DNA from: Capillidium heterosporum
Taxonomy: Eukaryota > Entomophthoromycota > Entomophthoromycetes > Entomophthorales > Capillidiaceae
Length of the DNA stretch: 64,000 bases
Direction: 5' to 3'
Assembly: GCA_016630905.1 (NCBI GenBank)
Contig: WBMQ01000010.1
Coordinates: forward strand, 1,054,001-1,118,000
Shown in pieces: positions 33,302 to 45,626 of the stretch. The notes beneath the pieces are model-generated. The model did no database searches and was not told the DNA's origin. It saw only the letters and a list, made by a program, of their open reading frames with translations. Numbering within the stretch: the first letter of the stretch is position 1; each line of letters begins with the position of its first letter. Made by a program: the position numbers and the translations under genes.

Positions 33302-35458
33302 TCTCTACTGCTGACTTCAATTCGATTTTGCAAGAGTTCTTGATAAAGCTGGGTACTTGATCGAAAACTATTCAGTGTAAAGCCATACTTTTCGTGAATA
33401 AATTGATTGAAGCTGTAGCCAATCGGTTAGACTTAAATCGCCACACGTTCAATTGATCATTTGAAATATAAAAGATAAGCTTTGTATATTTGCAATTTTG
33501 AACTTTAAAGAGGTCATATAACAAGAATGTAAGACCTACTTTTCTATGCTTCTTCATTTCCCGATTTCCACCAACTATTACATATTGCACATGATTTCAA
33601 TAAAACCATCTCTAATAAAAACATAGAGCCTTCTGATTGTAGAAGTTAACAAAATATATTGGTTGCTGTATTAAAAGTCTCGGGCTGTATTTATGTTTCT
33701 GGACGAAATATCAATAAGTAATAGTTTAAAGGCCAAAGGTCCTGATAAGTAAACTTTACTCACGATAAAGTTCTATAATATATCCAGGTAGTTTGCCTAT
33801 TTGATAGACTCTAGTGCTGAAAACATAGTACATCTCATAATAGTATACTCTATATGCTATGAAGCAACTGTATTATAACTAGTTGTTTCAGCCAAGTTGC
33901 AATACAATTAATTTGAATTTTGAGTGTATCTCTAGGGGTGGGTTCTATAAAGCTTATCAAATTTATCTCGCTAAATGAAATACGCTACCCAATACGAATA
34001 TAAATTTGATTTAGATAGATATAGTCAAAGTTTTCTCGATTCAAATGACTGAAAGATTTATTCAGATACTTGAAAAGCAACCCAAGCGTAAAAGACAGGT
34101 TAAATTTGATATCGACAAGCTTCCAACCAACTGACTGAAGTAGATTCGTTATAAAAATCTCCCACTTTATGTACAAAGCTTATATCGACACAAAATCCAT
34201 TCCTGACTGGAGATTACTATGGTCTGAGATGCCACATATTCGCCCTAAATGCAATAGCCGGTTGGAGTAGCGAACTCAAATCAGATGTAGAAGACGACGA
34301 AACATTCTTAATATCAGAGGACTTATAGTTTAAATGCTAAATATGCCTTCAATATATCTTATAATGATTCTTCTAGTTTAATTATCAGATTTAAATAAAG
34401 ATGAACATTATTGGATATTACTCTAGGAAAATATCAGCCAATATAGGGATAGCTTGCGATAGGTTTTGTTGTTGACGACACTAATTGTTGATCACTTTTT
34501 TAAAGTCTCTCGCTTAAGTGAGGAGTGGCTATGTACTGTTGAGACTAGTAGGGCCAATGCAATAAACATCTTCAACGTATTTTCAGCTATCTAAAGAATA
34601 AAAAAGGATGCCATTAAATGAGCTTACGACATGCCTAGCTGAAGACTTTGATCTATCATCGAAAAAGACGAATGATATTGAACGTTCTTTTAAACTATAC
34701 AGGCTCACGTTAGAGGAATCGTAGCAAATTCAATAGATTATCTGTAATAACAGTACTTATAAAGATGTTGCTGAACTTTTACAATCAGGTTAGATTTGAA
34801 TATCTGAGATTAGATCTAGTGTATAAAGGTACTTTCCTATATCTACCGATGTTAGAAATTGTCGACGACCTCAACAGATCCAGCTGGTACTCCTCCATTC
34901 TTTGATATCAATTCTTTTCTCTTAATTAGAAATCTGCTTCAGGTAGTTTAATAGTTGATACAAACCAATCTTTTAACAACATTTATCTTTACAAATTTAT
35001 AAACTTAATCACCACAGTTTACTAATACTTTGAAACGTAATTTAATGTATAGTTTATATAAAAATATAATTCATATAGATAAACTAAAGTAAATGGTGGT
35101 ACTGATTTAAGAGTCTTTTGCCGTCAACAATAGACGACACTGCAAATATTATAAGTTTTCAGCCACTTTGAAGAATTAGATATATTCAAAGAAATTTAGA
35201 TACAAAATTCCATAATAGCTGCACTATAGCATGGGTTTCAGATTCAGAAACTGTACATGCAATTGGAGCCTTTCACTTACACTTGAATCAACTAAACCAA
35301 AATTTTGATTTTGAAGGCTGATGTGGCAAAAACTTGAATGTTTCTCAACTTCAAAGTCCAATTCAGCAAAAGAATACAGGCAGCAAACTCCAACTACTCA
35401 GTAAAACGAAACCATCGACTTTGCAACATTTAGGTTAGTGAATCTATCGTTCATCAGC
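33302..35458. other. Long spacer
   Basis: About 2.1 kb. Minus ORFs of 72 and 63 codons (33372-33590, 33985-34176) show no motif. I see nothing firmly functional. Confidence 0.5.
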
Positions 35459-36789
35459 ATGAAGCTAGTTAAAAGTTTAATTCAAAGTATACATACGTCT
35501 AGAAGAGCTTACACCAACAAAGTAACATGCCTCGCCATCGAAACTTCATGTGACGATAGCAGCTGTTCAGTAGTCACTTCTGATCGAACTATAAAGTCAT
35601 TGGTAACTATACCCCAGTTTAAGGTGCATGAACCCATGGGGGGTATCGTACCCAACTTAGCTTTGAAGTCACATATCCGAAACTTACCACTGGCCGTCCG
35701 TAAGGCGCTCGACGAGGCCAAGGTTAACTTACAGGATATCGACGTCGTAGCAGTGACTAGAGGACCAGGTCTACCTTCCAGTTTGTCGGTTGGTCTGAAT
35801 GCAGCTAAAACATTGGCAGCTGCTATGAAGTAATCTAAAGTTTTTATTTGCTTATTGAAATTTTTAAAGTAAACCTCTGGTCGGAGTGCATCACATGGTA
35901 ATTAATGAGTGCTTGATGTATATTTACTTTTTTATAAAACTTAGGAGGCGCATGCGTTGACAGTACGACTGTGTACCCCCTCGATCCAGTTCCCCTATCT
36001 GACACTATTAGTATCTGGCGGCCATACAATGTTAGTATTAGTTAAAGGGATCAATGACAGCCGAGTTTTAGGAACGACCTTAGATGAGTCAGTCGGGGAA
36101 TGTTTTGACAAGGTATCTCGCGCCTTAAAACTGAGTTGGAATGCGGCGTCAATCAATGAAGATGGAAGCTTGAAACTTTTAGATGATACCAAAGTCGGTG
36201 GTGGTGGGGGTGCCGGCCCAGCTTTGGAGGTAAGAGCTCGTGACGGTGACGACTACAAGTACAAGTTGACTATCCCACTGTTTGATATGCACCGTAAAAA
36301 CATGATTGCTTTCAGTTTTTCAGGGTTACGAACTCAGGTTACCCAACGTATCGAAAAGCATTTAGAAGAAATTTTACCAGAGCAGCTGCCCAAATTCCAA
36401 GCCGATATGGCAGCCTCGTTCCAGCGTACTGCTTTTCTTCACCTTACCCATAAGTTGAAGTTGGCTATTGACCAATGCTTTAAAGAAAACATCAAGCTAA
36501 CTGGGATTGTCATTAGTGGTGGGGTTGCCGCCAACTCTACACTTAGACTCAGGTAATATAATCCTATTTGTATGTTTTATAAACTGTCGATTTTAGGGTC
36601 AATGAAGTAGCTAAAGAATTTGGACTTGAAAGTTACTACCCACCTCAGAGCCTTTGCACCGATAACGCCGCTATGATCGCCTGGACTGGTTTAGAACGCT
36701 TTCAACTTGGACTAACTGATCCCTACACCATCGATTTTAAACCGGATTGGCACCTACATGACTTGGGTAAGTTGGAAGAAGAGAACTAG
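35459..36789 (+). CDS. QRI7: Mitochondrial tRNA t6A threonylcarbamoyltransferase
   Basis: Four exons (35459-35829, 35870-35897, 35945-36552, 36597-36789) give exactly 400 codons; introns are 40, 47 and 44 nt. ATG 35459 begins a basic presequence (MKLVKSLIQSIHTSRRA). The Kae1/Qri7 motifs follow: AIETSCDDSS, GGIVPNLA, RGPGLPSSLSVGLNAAK, the metal site HMEAH, LLVSGGHTML and VISGGVAANSTLR, then DNAAMIAW. The enzyme transfers threonylcarbamoyl to A37 of ANN-decoding mitochondrial tRNAs. A Gly-rich insert (about residues 215-235) is unusual. The 28-nt second exon encodes NKPLVGVHHM, so HMEAH is assembled across the second splice junction. Confidence 0.95.
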
Positions 36790-37421
36790 ATTTATAATGA
36801 TAATTAATGCTGTAAGCGATTGAATTAGAATTGTTTTGATAAAATATAGACTTTTAATTTATCTATTTAGTACGAGTGACTATATGTCGATATATTTAAG
36901 CTAAAGCTATATTTTTTAAAATTAACCATTATTGGAGTATAAGCAAGCCAGCTTCTTTTCTGTTAATACTATATCGCTTATAGTTTTGAAATGTTGGATA
37001 GCATGTCACCTTCCTTTAAAGTATTTGCCTTTAGTAGATATAGTAAATTAACTGATAATCAATAATAAGGAATGTAGGTGTATATACTTTTGTTTTGAGC
37101 TATAGTTTAATAGGATACTAAATATATGGTTTGTATTAGATCTATTCTAGCCAAATTGGTGGCTTTTATATATTTTAATAATAAATAGTATTTACAGTTT
37201 ACAAATAGTATATAGATAATAGATAATAGTATTGATAAGGAAACAACTTCACCATTTCGTATGAAAAATTCGTCTAGACAGTAAGATTTAAATACTTAAA
37301 TTGTAAAAATTTTATGATTAAATTTACTTTTATTATAATATATTTTCATAGCTCACTTTTACTATATTGGTAATTTAATACAATTAAAGATTATTATTGA
37401 AATATATAATTTGACCTACAA
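36790..37421. other. AT-rich spacer upstream of HSP20
   Basis: Between QRI7 and the HSP20 promoter. No coding trace. Confidence 0.5.
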
Positions 37422-37535
37422 GTTTCTAGAAGCATCTACAATAAATTCCCTTGGCTTGAAAAACTTCTAGAATGATCTGAACTCTTGTAGGACTAAAAAT
37501 TACAAATCAATTTAGCTTAGTAACACAGTATATAA
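37422..37535 (+). promoter_or_regulatory. Heat-shock elements and TATA box of HSP20
   Basis: TTCTAGAA (TTC-nn-GAA, the core of an HSF binding site) occurs at about 37424-37431 and again at about 37465-37472, followed by TATATAA at 37529-37535, 75 bp before ATG 37610. This suggests heat induction by Hsf1. Confidence 0.65.
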
Positions 37536-37609
37536 GGTGAATGATGGAACTACAAATGATAAATAAAATACAAATACAACTACACATTAAGTAAATAGCA
37601 TATATATCG

Positions 37610-38341
37610 ATGTTTGCCCAATACTCCATTCCTCAGACTCACACCGAACTGGCCTATCATCCCCAGTTACTAAACTATTTATTCAGTGGTATCCAGCTCA
37701 ATGACAAGTCCATTAACCCCAGCTGTCCTGGTTCCAAATGCTCAGCTTTAAGCACTTCCTCTGCTCAAAAAACAAATCCATCGAGTTCAGATGCAATACC
37801 AAGGTCTTTCTGGAATGAAGCTCTTGGTAACAAATGGCCATTAGTAGATATATTGGAATATCCAGATTTCTACTCTATATCAGCCGAACTACCGGGGTTC
37901 AAGAAGGATGAGATTGATATCGATTTTGACGAATCCATCAACAAGCTTACCATCCAAGGTCAAAGAGCTCCTGAGCATGCTCTACCATCTCAAAAGAGTG
38001 AGGAAACAGTAGTCGTCGAAGAGGAGGGAGCTGAAGCTGGAGATGACAACCTTTCCGTTCATAGTCTAGGGACCAATCATTCTACAACCAGTGGGAAATC
38101 CATTCAATCTGAAGCATCCAATGTCTCGGACGGTATATCCAAAAATCAACTGAAATCCGCACCCAAACCAATTACGATCTTAAGTGAACGCCAATCTAAA
38201 ATCTCTTTTAAGCGCTCATTTAAGGTGAAAGATTCCATTGATGTTGAGCGAATGACGGCTAAGCTTAGTGATGGGCTACTTGAGGTCTATATCCCTAAGG
38301 TTCCTAAACAGCAAAGCGTCCGTAGGCTTAAGATCGAATAA
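37610..38341 (+). CDS. HSP20: Small heat-shock protein (Hsp20, alpha-crystallin domain)
   Basis: Single exon of 243 residues. After an aromatic-poor N-terminus the alpha-crystallin domain begins WPLVDILEYPDFYSISAELPG, continues KKDEIDIDFDESINKLTIQG, and closes with SFKRSFKVKDSIDVE and LSDGLLEVYIPKV. A Ser/Glu/Asp-rich insertion of about 75 residues splits the domain at the loop that normally carries beta-6, an arrangement known from fungal Hsp20s. Such proteins hold unfolding clients as ATP-independent oligomers in the cytosol. The heat-shock elements agree with this. A damaged inverted duplicate lies at 52555-53261. Confidence 0.93.
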   Translation: MFAQYSIPQTHTELAYHPQLLNYLFSGIQLNDKSINPSCPGSKCSALSTSSAQKTNPSSSDAIPRSFWNEALGNKWPLVDILEYPDFYSISAELPGFKKDEIDIDFDESINKLTIQGQRAPEHALPSQKSEETVVVEEEGAEAGDDNLSVHSLGTNHSTTSGKSIQSEASNVSDGISKNQLKSAPKPITILSERQSKISFKRSFKVKDSIDVERMTAKLSDGLLEVYIPKVPKQQSVRRLKIE

Positions 38342-38660
38342 GTTAGCCTTCATTTCAGCAATATGCCTCTAAATTTTGTACCATATCAGTTGCCACTATA
38401 CTTTAATTATTAAATTAACTTATAAATGTAAATTGTATTTTAAATATTATCTTTTAGCCTTTATAAGTATATATAGTATAAATTAGCCAAGTATATTTAC
38501 AATGCTTATTCAAAAATTGTTAAAAGCTATATGAACTAAGCTTCAGAAGTTCATCTATATCCTTATATAGTCAGTCTGTTTATATATATGTTTAATTTGA
38601 ATGCTTAGCATATATGAGTTTAATAGATGATAAATAGTAATAGAAAATAAAATACTTTAA
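38342..38660. other. Convergent spacer between HSP20 and P450
   Basis: 319 bp of AT-rich 3' flank for both genes. Nothing else seen. Confidence 0.5.
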
Positions 38661-40143
38661 TTACAGCTGACAGAACTCCAACTTCAGATCCCTTACCGAC
38701 GCGAAGCCGGTACTAGTGATGATAGGCTTCTCCTGATGGATGGAATCACTCGGCAACTTCAAGCTAAACTTTTGCAGCAATGAAGTCAAGATAACTTTCT
38801 GTTCAACTAATGAGAAAGTTTGTCCTAAACATACACGGTTACCGTACCCGAACCCTAAATTCATCTTCAACATCAGTTTGTTGGTGCTAGCCGTCTTCAT
38901 TGAAGAATCTAGTAGGATTAAACTGCTTGGGATTGGCAAACAAACTTTCGTCCTTCATAGCGTATCGGAGATTGAACAAAACAACTTGATTTTCCTTTAA
39001 AGTTAAACCGTTGCGAATAGTTACATCCCTGTTGATCTTTCTACCCATCATTGGAGCTACTGGGTTGATACGCATAGCTTCGTAAATAACAGCTGTCATA
39101 AATTCCATAGAATTGCATTGGTTCAAAGTTGGTACAACTGGATTTTCATGATCAATTTTTCCTAATACGTCTTCAATCTCTTTGCGTAGCTTATCCTGAT
39201 ACTGAGGATGCTTAGAGAGGTAGTATAGGACAAAAGTCAAGGTGTGGGCGGTAGTATCGTGACCAGCTGAAAAGAAAACTATCGTATCATTGATGATCTC
39301 ATCATCAGTAAGTATTGGTTTGCCGTCCTCATCTTTAGCCTTCAACATGTTGGAAATCAAGTCGTCGCTGTCGCTGTCGTAGTCCAGCTGCTTACGTTTC
39401 GTCTCGATCAGCTCTTGGATCAAACACCTAAATCTAAAGATCTTTTTCTCTAATATTTTGGCCGATTCGAAGTACATACATATACCGGGGAATAGAATAA
39501 ATAGGATGTTCTGTAAACCTTTCATTATGAAGTTGTAGGTGTTGGAGATTTCATTACTGTCATCCTCGATGGTGTTGAAATCGATTCCGAATATGTATAA
39601 GCCTAAAGCATCCAAAGTCAGGTTCTTGAGATGGTGATTGATATCAAAGTCATTGTCCTTCGAGTGCATCTCTACTTTGTTCAAAAACTTCTTGCAGCAA
39701 GCCCCAAATTTTGAAGTCTCCCATCCCTTCTTGAAGGTGGGATTGGCAACCCTGCGATGACGCTTCCAATCCTCACCGTCGGTATCGGCGATGTTGTCTC
39801 CTATGAATTTAGCGCCCAAACTGTCTTTGCTGAAGTCCTTCTGTTTCAACTTGCTGGTGACGTCCTGGGATAGAAGTTCGGTGATGGTCTTGAAGTCGGA
39901 GAGCATGACAAACCACTTGCCGAACCAAACTTTACAGCTACCGTTGCCTTTATCTAAGGTTGGATTTACTAAAGTATCGTCCGCTTTATCGTTGGGCTCA
40001 TTCTTGAGTATGCTTAGTATATTTAAAAATGGATTGATGGTTGGTAAATTTCGCATGTGCTTGGGCGGAGCCAGTAGGTTGTAAGCCTTGTAGCCGAAAT
40101 AGCTTAGCAGTAGTACGATGGAAGTAGCTAATATCTGTAACAT
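38661..40143 (-). CDS. Cytochrome P450, one +1 frame step
   Basis: ATG 40143 starts with an ER signal anchor (LQILATSIVLLLSYFGYKAY) and a proline-rich hinge (LAPPKHMRNLPTINP). Then come the C-helix DGEDWKRHRR, the I-helix AGHDTTAHT, the K-helix EAMR, a PERF-like NPTRFF and the heme loop FGYGNRVCLG with the Cys ligand. At TAG 38887-38889 (GGC-TAG) the frame must move +1 to reach the heme loop; span is 3n+1, about 493 residues. Microsomal monooxygenase using NADPH-P450 reductase; substrate unknown. Intact apart from that step. A TATATAA box lies 43 bp before the ATG. No biosynthetic cluster around it. Confidence 0.85.
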
Positions 40144-42033
40144 TTTCGTTGTTAGTTTATTTTTTGTCGCATCACCTCCATCGACTTATATACTCAATTT
40201 AAAGTGATGATTTTAGGGTCAACTTTATTGAATTGTCGGGTCAACTCCAAATTCTGATGCAAGTCAATTTTGAAAGGATGTGTCAAAAAGATGGAAATGT
40301 CGATTTTATGGGGCATTATTATTCCAGAAATGAATAGATCAAATCTCAAGAAATACTGTTTTAGGTTGTATACCAAGCTGATCCAAATTAGATTTTACAC
40401 CCCAATAGACTTCATAACCTCATCAAGTGATAAAAGTCAAGATTTAGATATACTCTCCGTACCAAAGCCAAGCATCATTTCCTTCGCTTCTCACCATAAG
40501 GTCACAATGAAACACTTCGAAACTATGTAGCATACAATGTTTCTAATTTTTTGATATACCATTTTCAACCATCCCCAAGTAAAATGATTGATGGGGCATC
40601 TAATACTCCGAAATAATACTACCTATTTAATCGTTGCTAAGAACTGCCGTTACTAATATACCAATTCTACAAACCTTTACTTTTACGATATTTACATATC
40701 TCTACAGCCCATTTTATCTCAAATTTATATCCTAAACTAGCTATTATTCAACTTGTATAGCCAAGTACTACAAGAAATATTGAACAACGATCGCTAGAAA
40801 TAATTCTATTAGCAACTAATATGATTCAAATATTTGTCCTTATATATTTTTAATAGTTGCAAAATTGATAATTAAACTGTACAAATTTATTTTTACTTAG
40901 CATATCTCCTGATCAACTGATGAGGAGAGAAAGCAACTTGGCAAAATTGGCCAACCGATTTGGCGAAAATATCTTTTAGATTAGCTTTCTCATCCATCAG
41001 CTTGGACCGAAAATGCTATATATATAGTATTGTCTCAACGTCTATAAATTGCTATACTGAAGGCCTATAATATACTAAATTCATCATTAAGATTTTGATA
41101 TAGAGATATATATTAATTAATATGCGATGTTGTAAATTTAATAGAATAACTTAAATATACTTTAAACTATAGTGATATATATTGCCTATCAACGATTAAA
41201 CGCTATTTTTAAACTGTTATATTATATTGCATTTTTAGATTTTAGATCTGTGTATATAACCCGTTGGAAGTGAAAGATCCACAGTTGAACTTGTTGAATA
41301 TTTTATTAGATTGTTCGAGGGGATAAGTAAAGTGTATGTACCTATCAAGACTATATTAACTGTTTAATTGTGATAGAGCTACAGCAATAATAAAATTGAT
41401 AGTCTGGATGCCAATGTATTTTTAAAAAGTAATGGTTGATTAGGAAGCTAGCAAAGAGGTACTGATATATTGTAATTAAGTTGTATAAATGAATACAGCA
41501 ATAAACATATGTTGTGCAATGTGGTGGTACTACCTGTAAGCCGACTTCAACTATATATTCAAAGACAATCGATAGATTGCATCCTTTATCCTCAATAAAT
41601 TGTTTCTTAATAGATAAACTTTATATAACTTGTTTTATAATGCTATAGATAAAATATATAACCATCATCTAATAAGCCAAAAGCATATTTTTGATTAAGA
41701 TGTCAAATTATTATACAAACCTAATATAATTTACCTATTTAAGTGTATAGTGCTTCTTATTCCCCATGAAAAATCCCTCCAAATTTAAATACTTGAATAC
41801 TCACATCTGATTAAAATCTGTAAGCTGCGATCTTGATAGTCACATACCCTAAAACAAGCATGTATGTCAATAATCGCTACCGAATTTTTAATTCTTAAAA
41901 AGATATATCCAACGATAATACAAAAGATTGTAAATATATTTAATTTAATAAATTGGCTATACAACAAAGTTTTACTGAAATTTATCAAATATATTTACTG
42001 AAAAGCTACCACACAACTATGCAAGGGTACCAT
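40144..42033. other. Spacer between P450 and FIS1
   Basis: Holds the P450 TATA box (40186-40192). Minus-strand ORF 41785-41988 (67 codons) looks like chance. No other signal. Confidence 0.5.
40186..40192 (-). promoter_or_regulatory. TATA box of the P450 gene
   Basis: TATATAA on the minus strand, 43 bp before ATG 40143. Confidence 0.5.
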
Positions 42034-42613
42034 TTAATCCTTCTTACGGAAGAGGTACGAAGCGGCAACCCCTACACCAGCAAGTAAAGTTCCAACCATA
42101 AGTAGCCCCAGGATACCATCTACCAATTATTAAAAGCTTAGATAAAAGTAAATTTACCTCTAGATACTTTTTTCTCAATCATACCCTTTAAAGCTATAGC
42201 TTGGACGTTCTTGGGTTCACTGTCCAACAAATATCCGTTCATAATCCGCGCTTCGGTGTAATTGCCTAACTTGTAGTTGCCTAAAGCTAAGTAGTACTGG
42301 CACTCCCGTCTACGATCAGGGAATTGGGAACTTATATCTACTCAGGTTAGATGGTTATAGTAAAAGCAAGTACCTTGGAATAACTGGATGCCTTCAACTA
42401 CATTTTCACGACGACGCGCTTTTATCAAGCCCCAAGCTAGGTTAAATTTGGTTTGAACCGTTACATCATCGCCTTCACTAGCGTATTGGGTACGTAGGAC
42501 CTTTGAACTATCGTTAAATCTTAAATTAAAATAGTAAAACTTACATCGAGTTCCAGCTCAGACAGTGGAGTTTCGGCTTCAACTAGGAAAGGTAGGCGAT
42601 CGCTAAAGGTCAT
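42034..42613 (-). CDS. FIS1: Mitochondrial fission protein Fis1
   Basis: Four exons (42545-42613, 42374-42500, 42158-42340, 42034-42119) join to exactly 155 codons (154 residues, the usual Fis1 size). No single exon is long enough to stand out as an ORF. Two TPR-like helical pairs are visible: [20 protein letters not shown] and [18 protein letters not shown], both Fis1 hallmarks. The C-terminal tail anchor [20 protein letters not shown] ends with RKKD, typical for outer mitochondrial and peroxisomal membranes. Fis1 recruits the dynamin Dnm1 adaptor for organelle division. The second intron (42341-42373) is only 33 nt. Confidence 0.93.
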
Positions 42614-44220
42614 CGTAAATTCTAATTTGCCGTAATAAATTTATCTGTTGAGTTTGTATAAAATAATATTTGAAGATTCCCTGGCTACTTATAAATACCA
42701 ACCATATACGTCATTCCTGAGATGACATGTTTGCAGGACTTGTGGCTTGAAGATCGGGGCAACAGTTGCAAGTAGCTGCTGCTATATCGTTAGTATGATT
42801 GGCCAAGTAGCTGAATCTAAATTTAAACTAAACTTTTAGTTAGCAGTTTCTGATCCTAACTGTGAACTTTTATCCCGGATTTGTAGACTATGACCATGTA
42901 ATTTGACCCTTTATACTAATAAAATAGATACTTTTTAAATTAAACTGTTATAGTGGCTGAACTACTACATGCTCGATAAAACTTTGAACGAATATCACTA
43001 AAGTCTCAAGCTTTTGTATTGCAGTTCCACAGGTAAGGTTTATGCTTTTTAAATTAGCGCAACAATCTGATGTCTTGGGTTTTCAAATTTGGAATGTCAA
43101 ATAAGGTATTCTACAGTTATAGAACAGGGCTATATAAATAATATATCAAAGTAAAGTAAACTCAGGTAATACGATTTTTTATATCATAGGTTAAAGCTTT
43201 ATCAATTCATATAGGAGATTAATAAAGGTAAAGGATCTGTCTAAAATATATATTTCCTCATTTTATACATATTTTAAAGCAACCTTTCAAATACTTGCCA
43301 TTAATCCACAACTTGCACAGATTTTCATAAAAAATATATAGCTGTACTAGGTAAATTTATGATTTAACATGTATATCTTAAGCTTCACTCGACTACCTAT
43401 CTACATATATACTTTTATCCATTAAATTTGGCCACATATTCTTCATACATCAGTATAATATATAGCTGAACTTTCCTAGATTATGTGTATATTTTCGATG
43501 ATATTTTCATTTAGCTAATAGATATTTTGTAGTGAAGATAACAATATTATCTTTTCGGAGTAGAAAGCAGTTGTTTTATCCGTACTATGAAATGTTTTAA
43601 GCTTTACTAATGATCACTATAATAAAAACATCACATTAGTTAAGTTTTGCAGTGCTTTAACTACAAACATGACAGATATCTTTACAGCCATAAAGCATCT
43701 TTAGGTATATAGCTACTGCTGACTAGAAGGAATTATAAATTGTTGGTAGCCGACATTCTAGAACATTAAAACCACTGCCCTTCAAGCCTCCCTCTGATAA
43801 TTTGTACATATATGTACTTTTATGAGGAATCGGACAGACTGTTTATCAACATCTGCATCTAGTAAATCGATGGGTATAGCAAAATGTATATTTCTGTTAA
43901 GAGTATAATAGATTTGATTTAAAATGCTGATGAATTACTCCAATTTATGAGAAACAAACTAGGGTAATCTCAACATCCCTTTATAGAAAGATTTGTCAGC
44001 AAGCTTGCAGGTTCAACCTGTGAATTCCTTTGAGACCTTACTATAAAAGCGAGGTATCTAATCACATTCTTAATAAGAAATATATCATTTCTAACAAAGT
44101 CCAAAATTCTCAAACCATGCCCTCACTATGTATATAGTAAAGAATAAGAAATACGAGCCCAGTACCGGTTTTATAAATCAATAGAATGCATGACCAATCC
44201 GGTCTATTTTCACGTAGATG
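42614..44220. other. Spacer
   Basis: About 1.6 kb, AT-rich. No coding or RNA signal recognised on either strand. Confidence 0.5.
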
Positions 44221-44228
44221 TATATAAG
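44221..44228 (+). promoter_or_regulatory. TATA box of the 162-residue membrane protein gene
   Basis: TATATAAG 66 bp before ATG 44294. Confidence 0.5.
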
Positions 44229-44293
44229 GAGGAACTTGAACTTTTAACCAAAAGGTTCCTCATCCACCAAATCGAATTTTTGAGCTTATAACA

Positions 44294-44782
44294 ATGCCCG
44301 GATTGATTCCTCAATTCCGACTTACACGACAACTGACAGCCGACAGCAAACTTTTATTATTGAAACGGTATGCAACCTTCAACCAGATCCAAGCCTCCAA
44401 TGCTTTACTCTCCATAATATTCTATTTGTTGACTCCAACTGACCTCAACCACTATTTTATCGACCTCTATCTTAATAGTTTGAAGACGATCAGTCTATTC
44501 CTTTCTTTGTACCATCTAGTTTTTATTGAGATCCACGACTTACATATGAAGCTACCACCCGGCTTAGTAGACATAATTTTGAACTCCAGCTTCTATAGAT
44601 CGGCCAGCTTGATCGTAACTTGTATATATTCCACCTTCACTTTGCTACTGTTGACTATTGACATTCGAACCTCCTTCTTCAAATTGGCTATCGTGTGCCT
44701 GATAACTTTAACCTGTAGTAACTTCTATTTGTTTTGGGTCAATTCACAAGTCGACGTCTTGGTCTATAGTTTTGAGTTTTGA
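44294..44782 (+). CDS. Unrecognised four-segment membrane protein
   Basis: Single exon, 162 residues, from an ATG with a TATA box 66 bp upstream. The N-terminus is basic (RLTRQLTADSKLLLLKRY). Hydrophobic segments lie at about residues 36-50, 63-82, 100-120 and 128-148, so both ends probably face the cytosol. Charged residues are few and there is no enzyme motif, Cys pattern or repeat. Codon use is ordered, with many C-ending Leu/Ile codons, which supports real coding. Its overall style (short, Leu/Ile-rich, polytopic) resembles the damaged membrane gene at 21.3 kb, but I see no sequence match. Function unknown. Confidence 0.65.
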   Translation: MPGLIPQFRLTRQLTADSKLLLLKRYATFNQIQASNALLSIIFYLLTPTDLNHYFIDLYLNSLKTISLFLSLYHLVFIEIHDLHMKLPPGLVDIILNSSFYRSASLIVTCIYSTFTLLLLTIDIRTSFFKLAIVCLITLTCSNFYLFWVNSQVDVLVYSFEF

Positions 44783-45479
44783 TGGGGTGAATATTGAAGA
44801 TGGCAACATGGTAATTTATTTACTTTCAAATGTATATTTTATATCTTTATGTTGTAAATTTTATTTTACCGTATAATAGAGCTGTCCATCGTACTTGATA
44901 TGATAAGGCATATTATATGTACTGCTTTAGTGTATCCTTGATAAGGGTACATAAATTAATAAAATTAAAATGTAGTGCTGTGGTATATATATATTTATTT
45001 AAAATTTTTCATATAAATTCAATGTAGGTAATTTATCAAGTTCTTTCATTTATAAATAGTATAGCATACTACTCTGAACCATTAAAAGGCTTACAGTTTC
45101 ACAGTATATTGTTCATATAAACAAAGTAGTTTTTGAAAATTCAATTATAAAAAACTAACATATTTATGGAAATAGTATGACATAAGAACGTAGATTTTTA
45201 ATGGTCCTAGTGGTATATTCAAAAAACCAATAATAAACTCATTTCCAGTCAAAGGCATTGGTTATAGGAGCTAGTATAAAGAGGGAGACCCGACAAGCTT
45301 TACTGACAAAGTGTAACTCATACATAGATAAAGGCTGAAAAAAGAGAAATAAACACCAACTATTACATAATATATATATAAGTACATATGAATGCTAGAA
45401 TATATTACTTTATTATTCACGATATTATATGTTGCTATATCTAATTCATAGGAACAGAATATTTGAAAGCTGGCCTTAC
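44783..45479. other. Spacer
   Basis: AT-rich with TATATA tracts. An 83-codon minus ORF (45271-45522) has no ATG-linked motif and is not called. Confidence 0.5.
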
Positions 45480-45553
45480 AATATAAGTAATTATATATAT
45501 GTACTTTAATCGAAACTTGCATAGGAAAATCTAATTATCTGATCTTCCTTTAA
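45480..45553 (+). repeat. tRNA-Val 5' flank, duplicated in inverted orientation
   Basis: About 65 bp directly before tRNA copy 2 (with TGTACTTTAATCGAAA and TATCTGATCTT) match the minus-strand 5' flank of copy 3 (49510-49575), so these two tRNA genes derive from one duplication. Confidence 0.65.
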
Positions 45554-45626
45554 GTTTCCATGGTGTAGTTGGTTATCACGTCTGTCTAACACACAGACGG
45601 TCTCCAGTTCGAATCTGGATGGAAAC
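45554..45626 (+). tRNA. tRNA-Val (anticodon AAC), copy 2
   Basis: Same 73-nt sequence as copy 1. Followed by TTTTTT, then a second T-run, as terminator. Confidence 0.97.
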
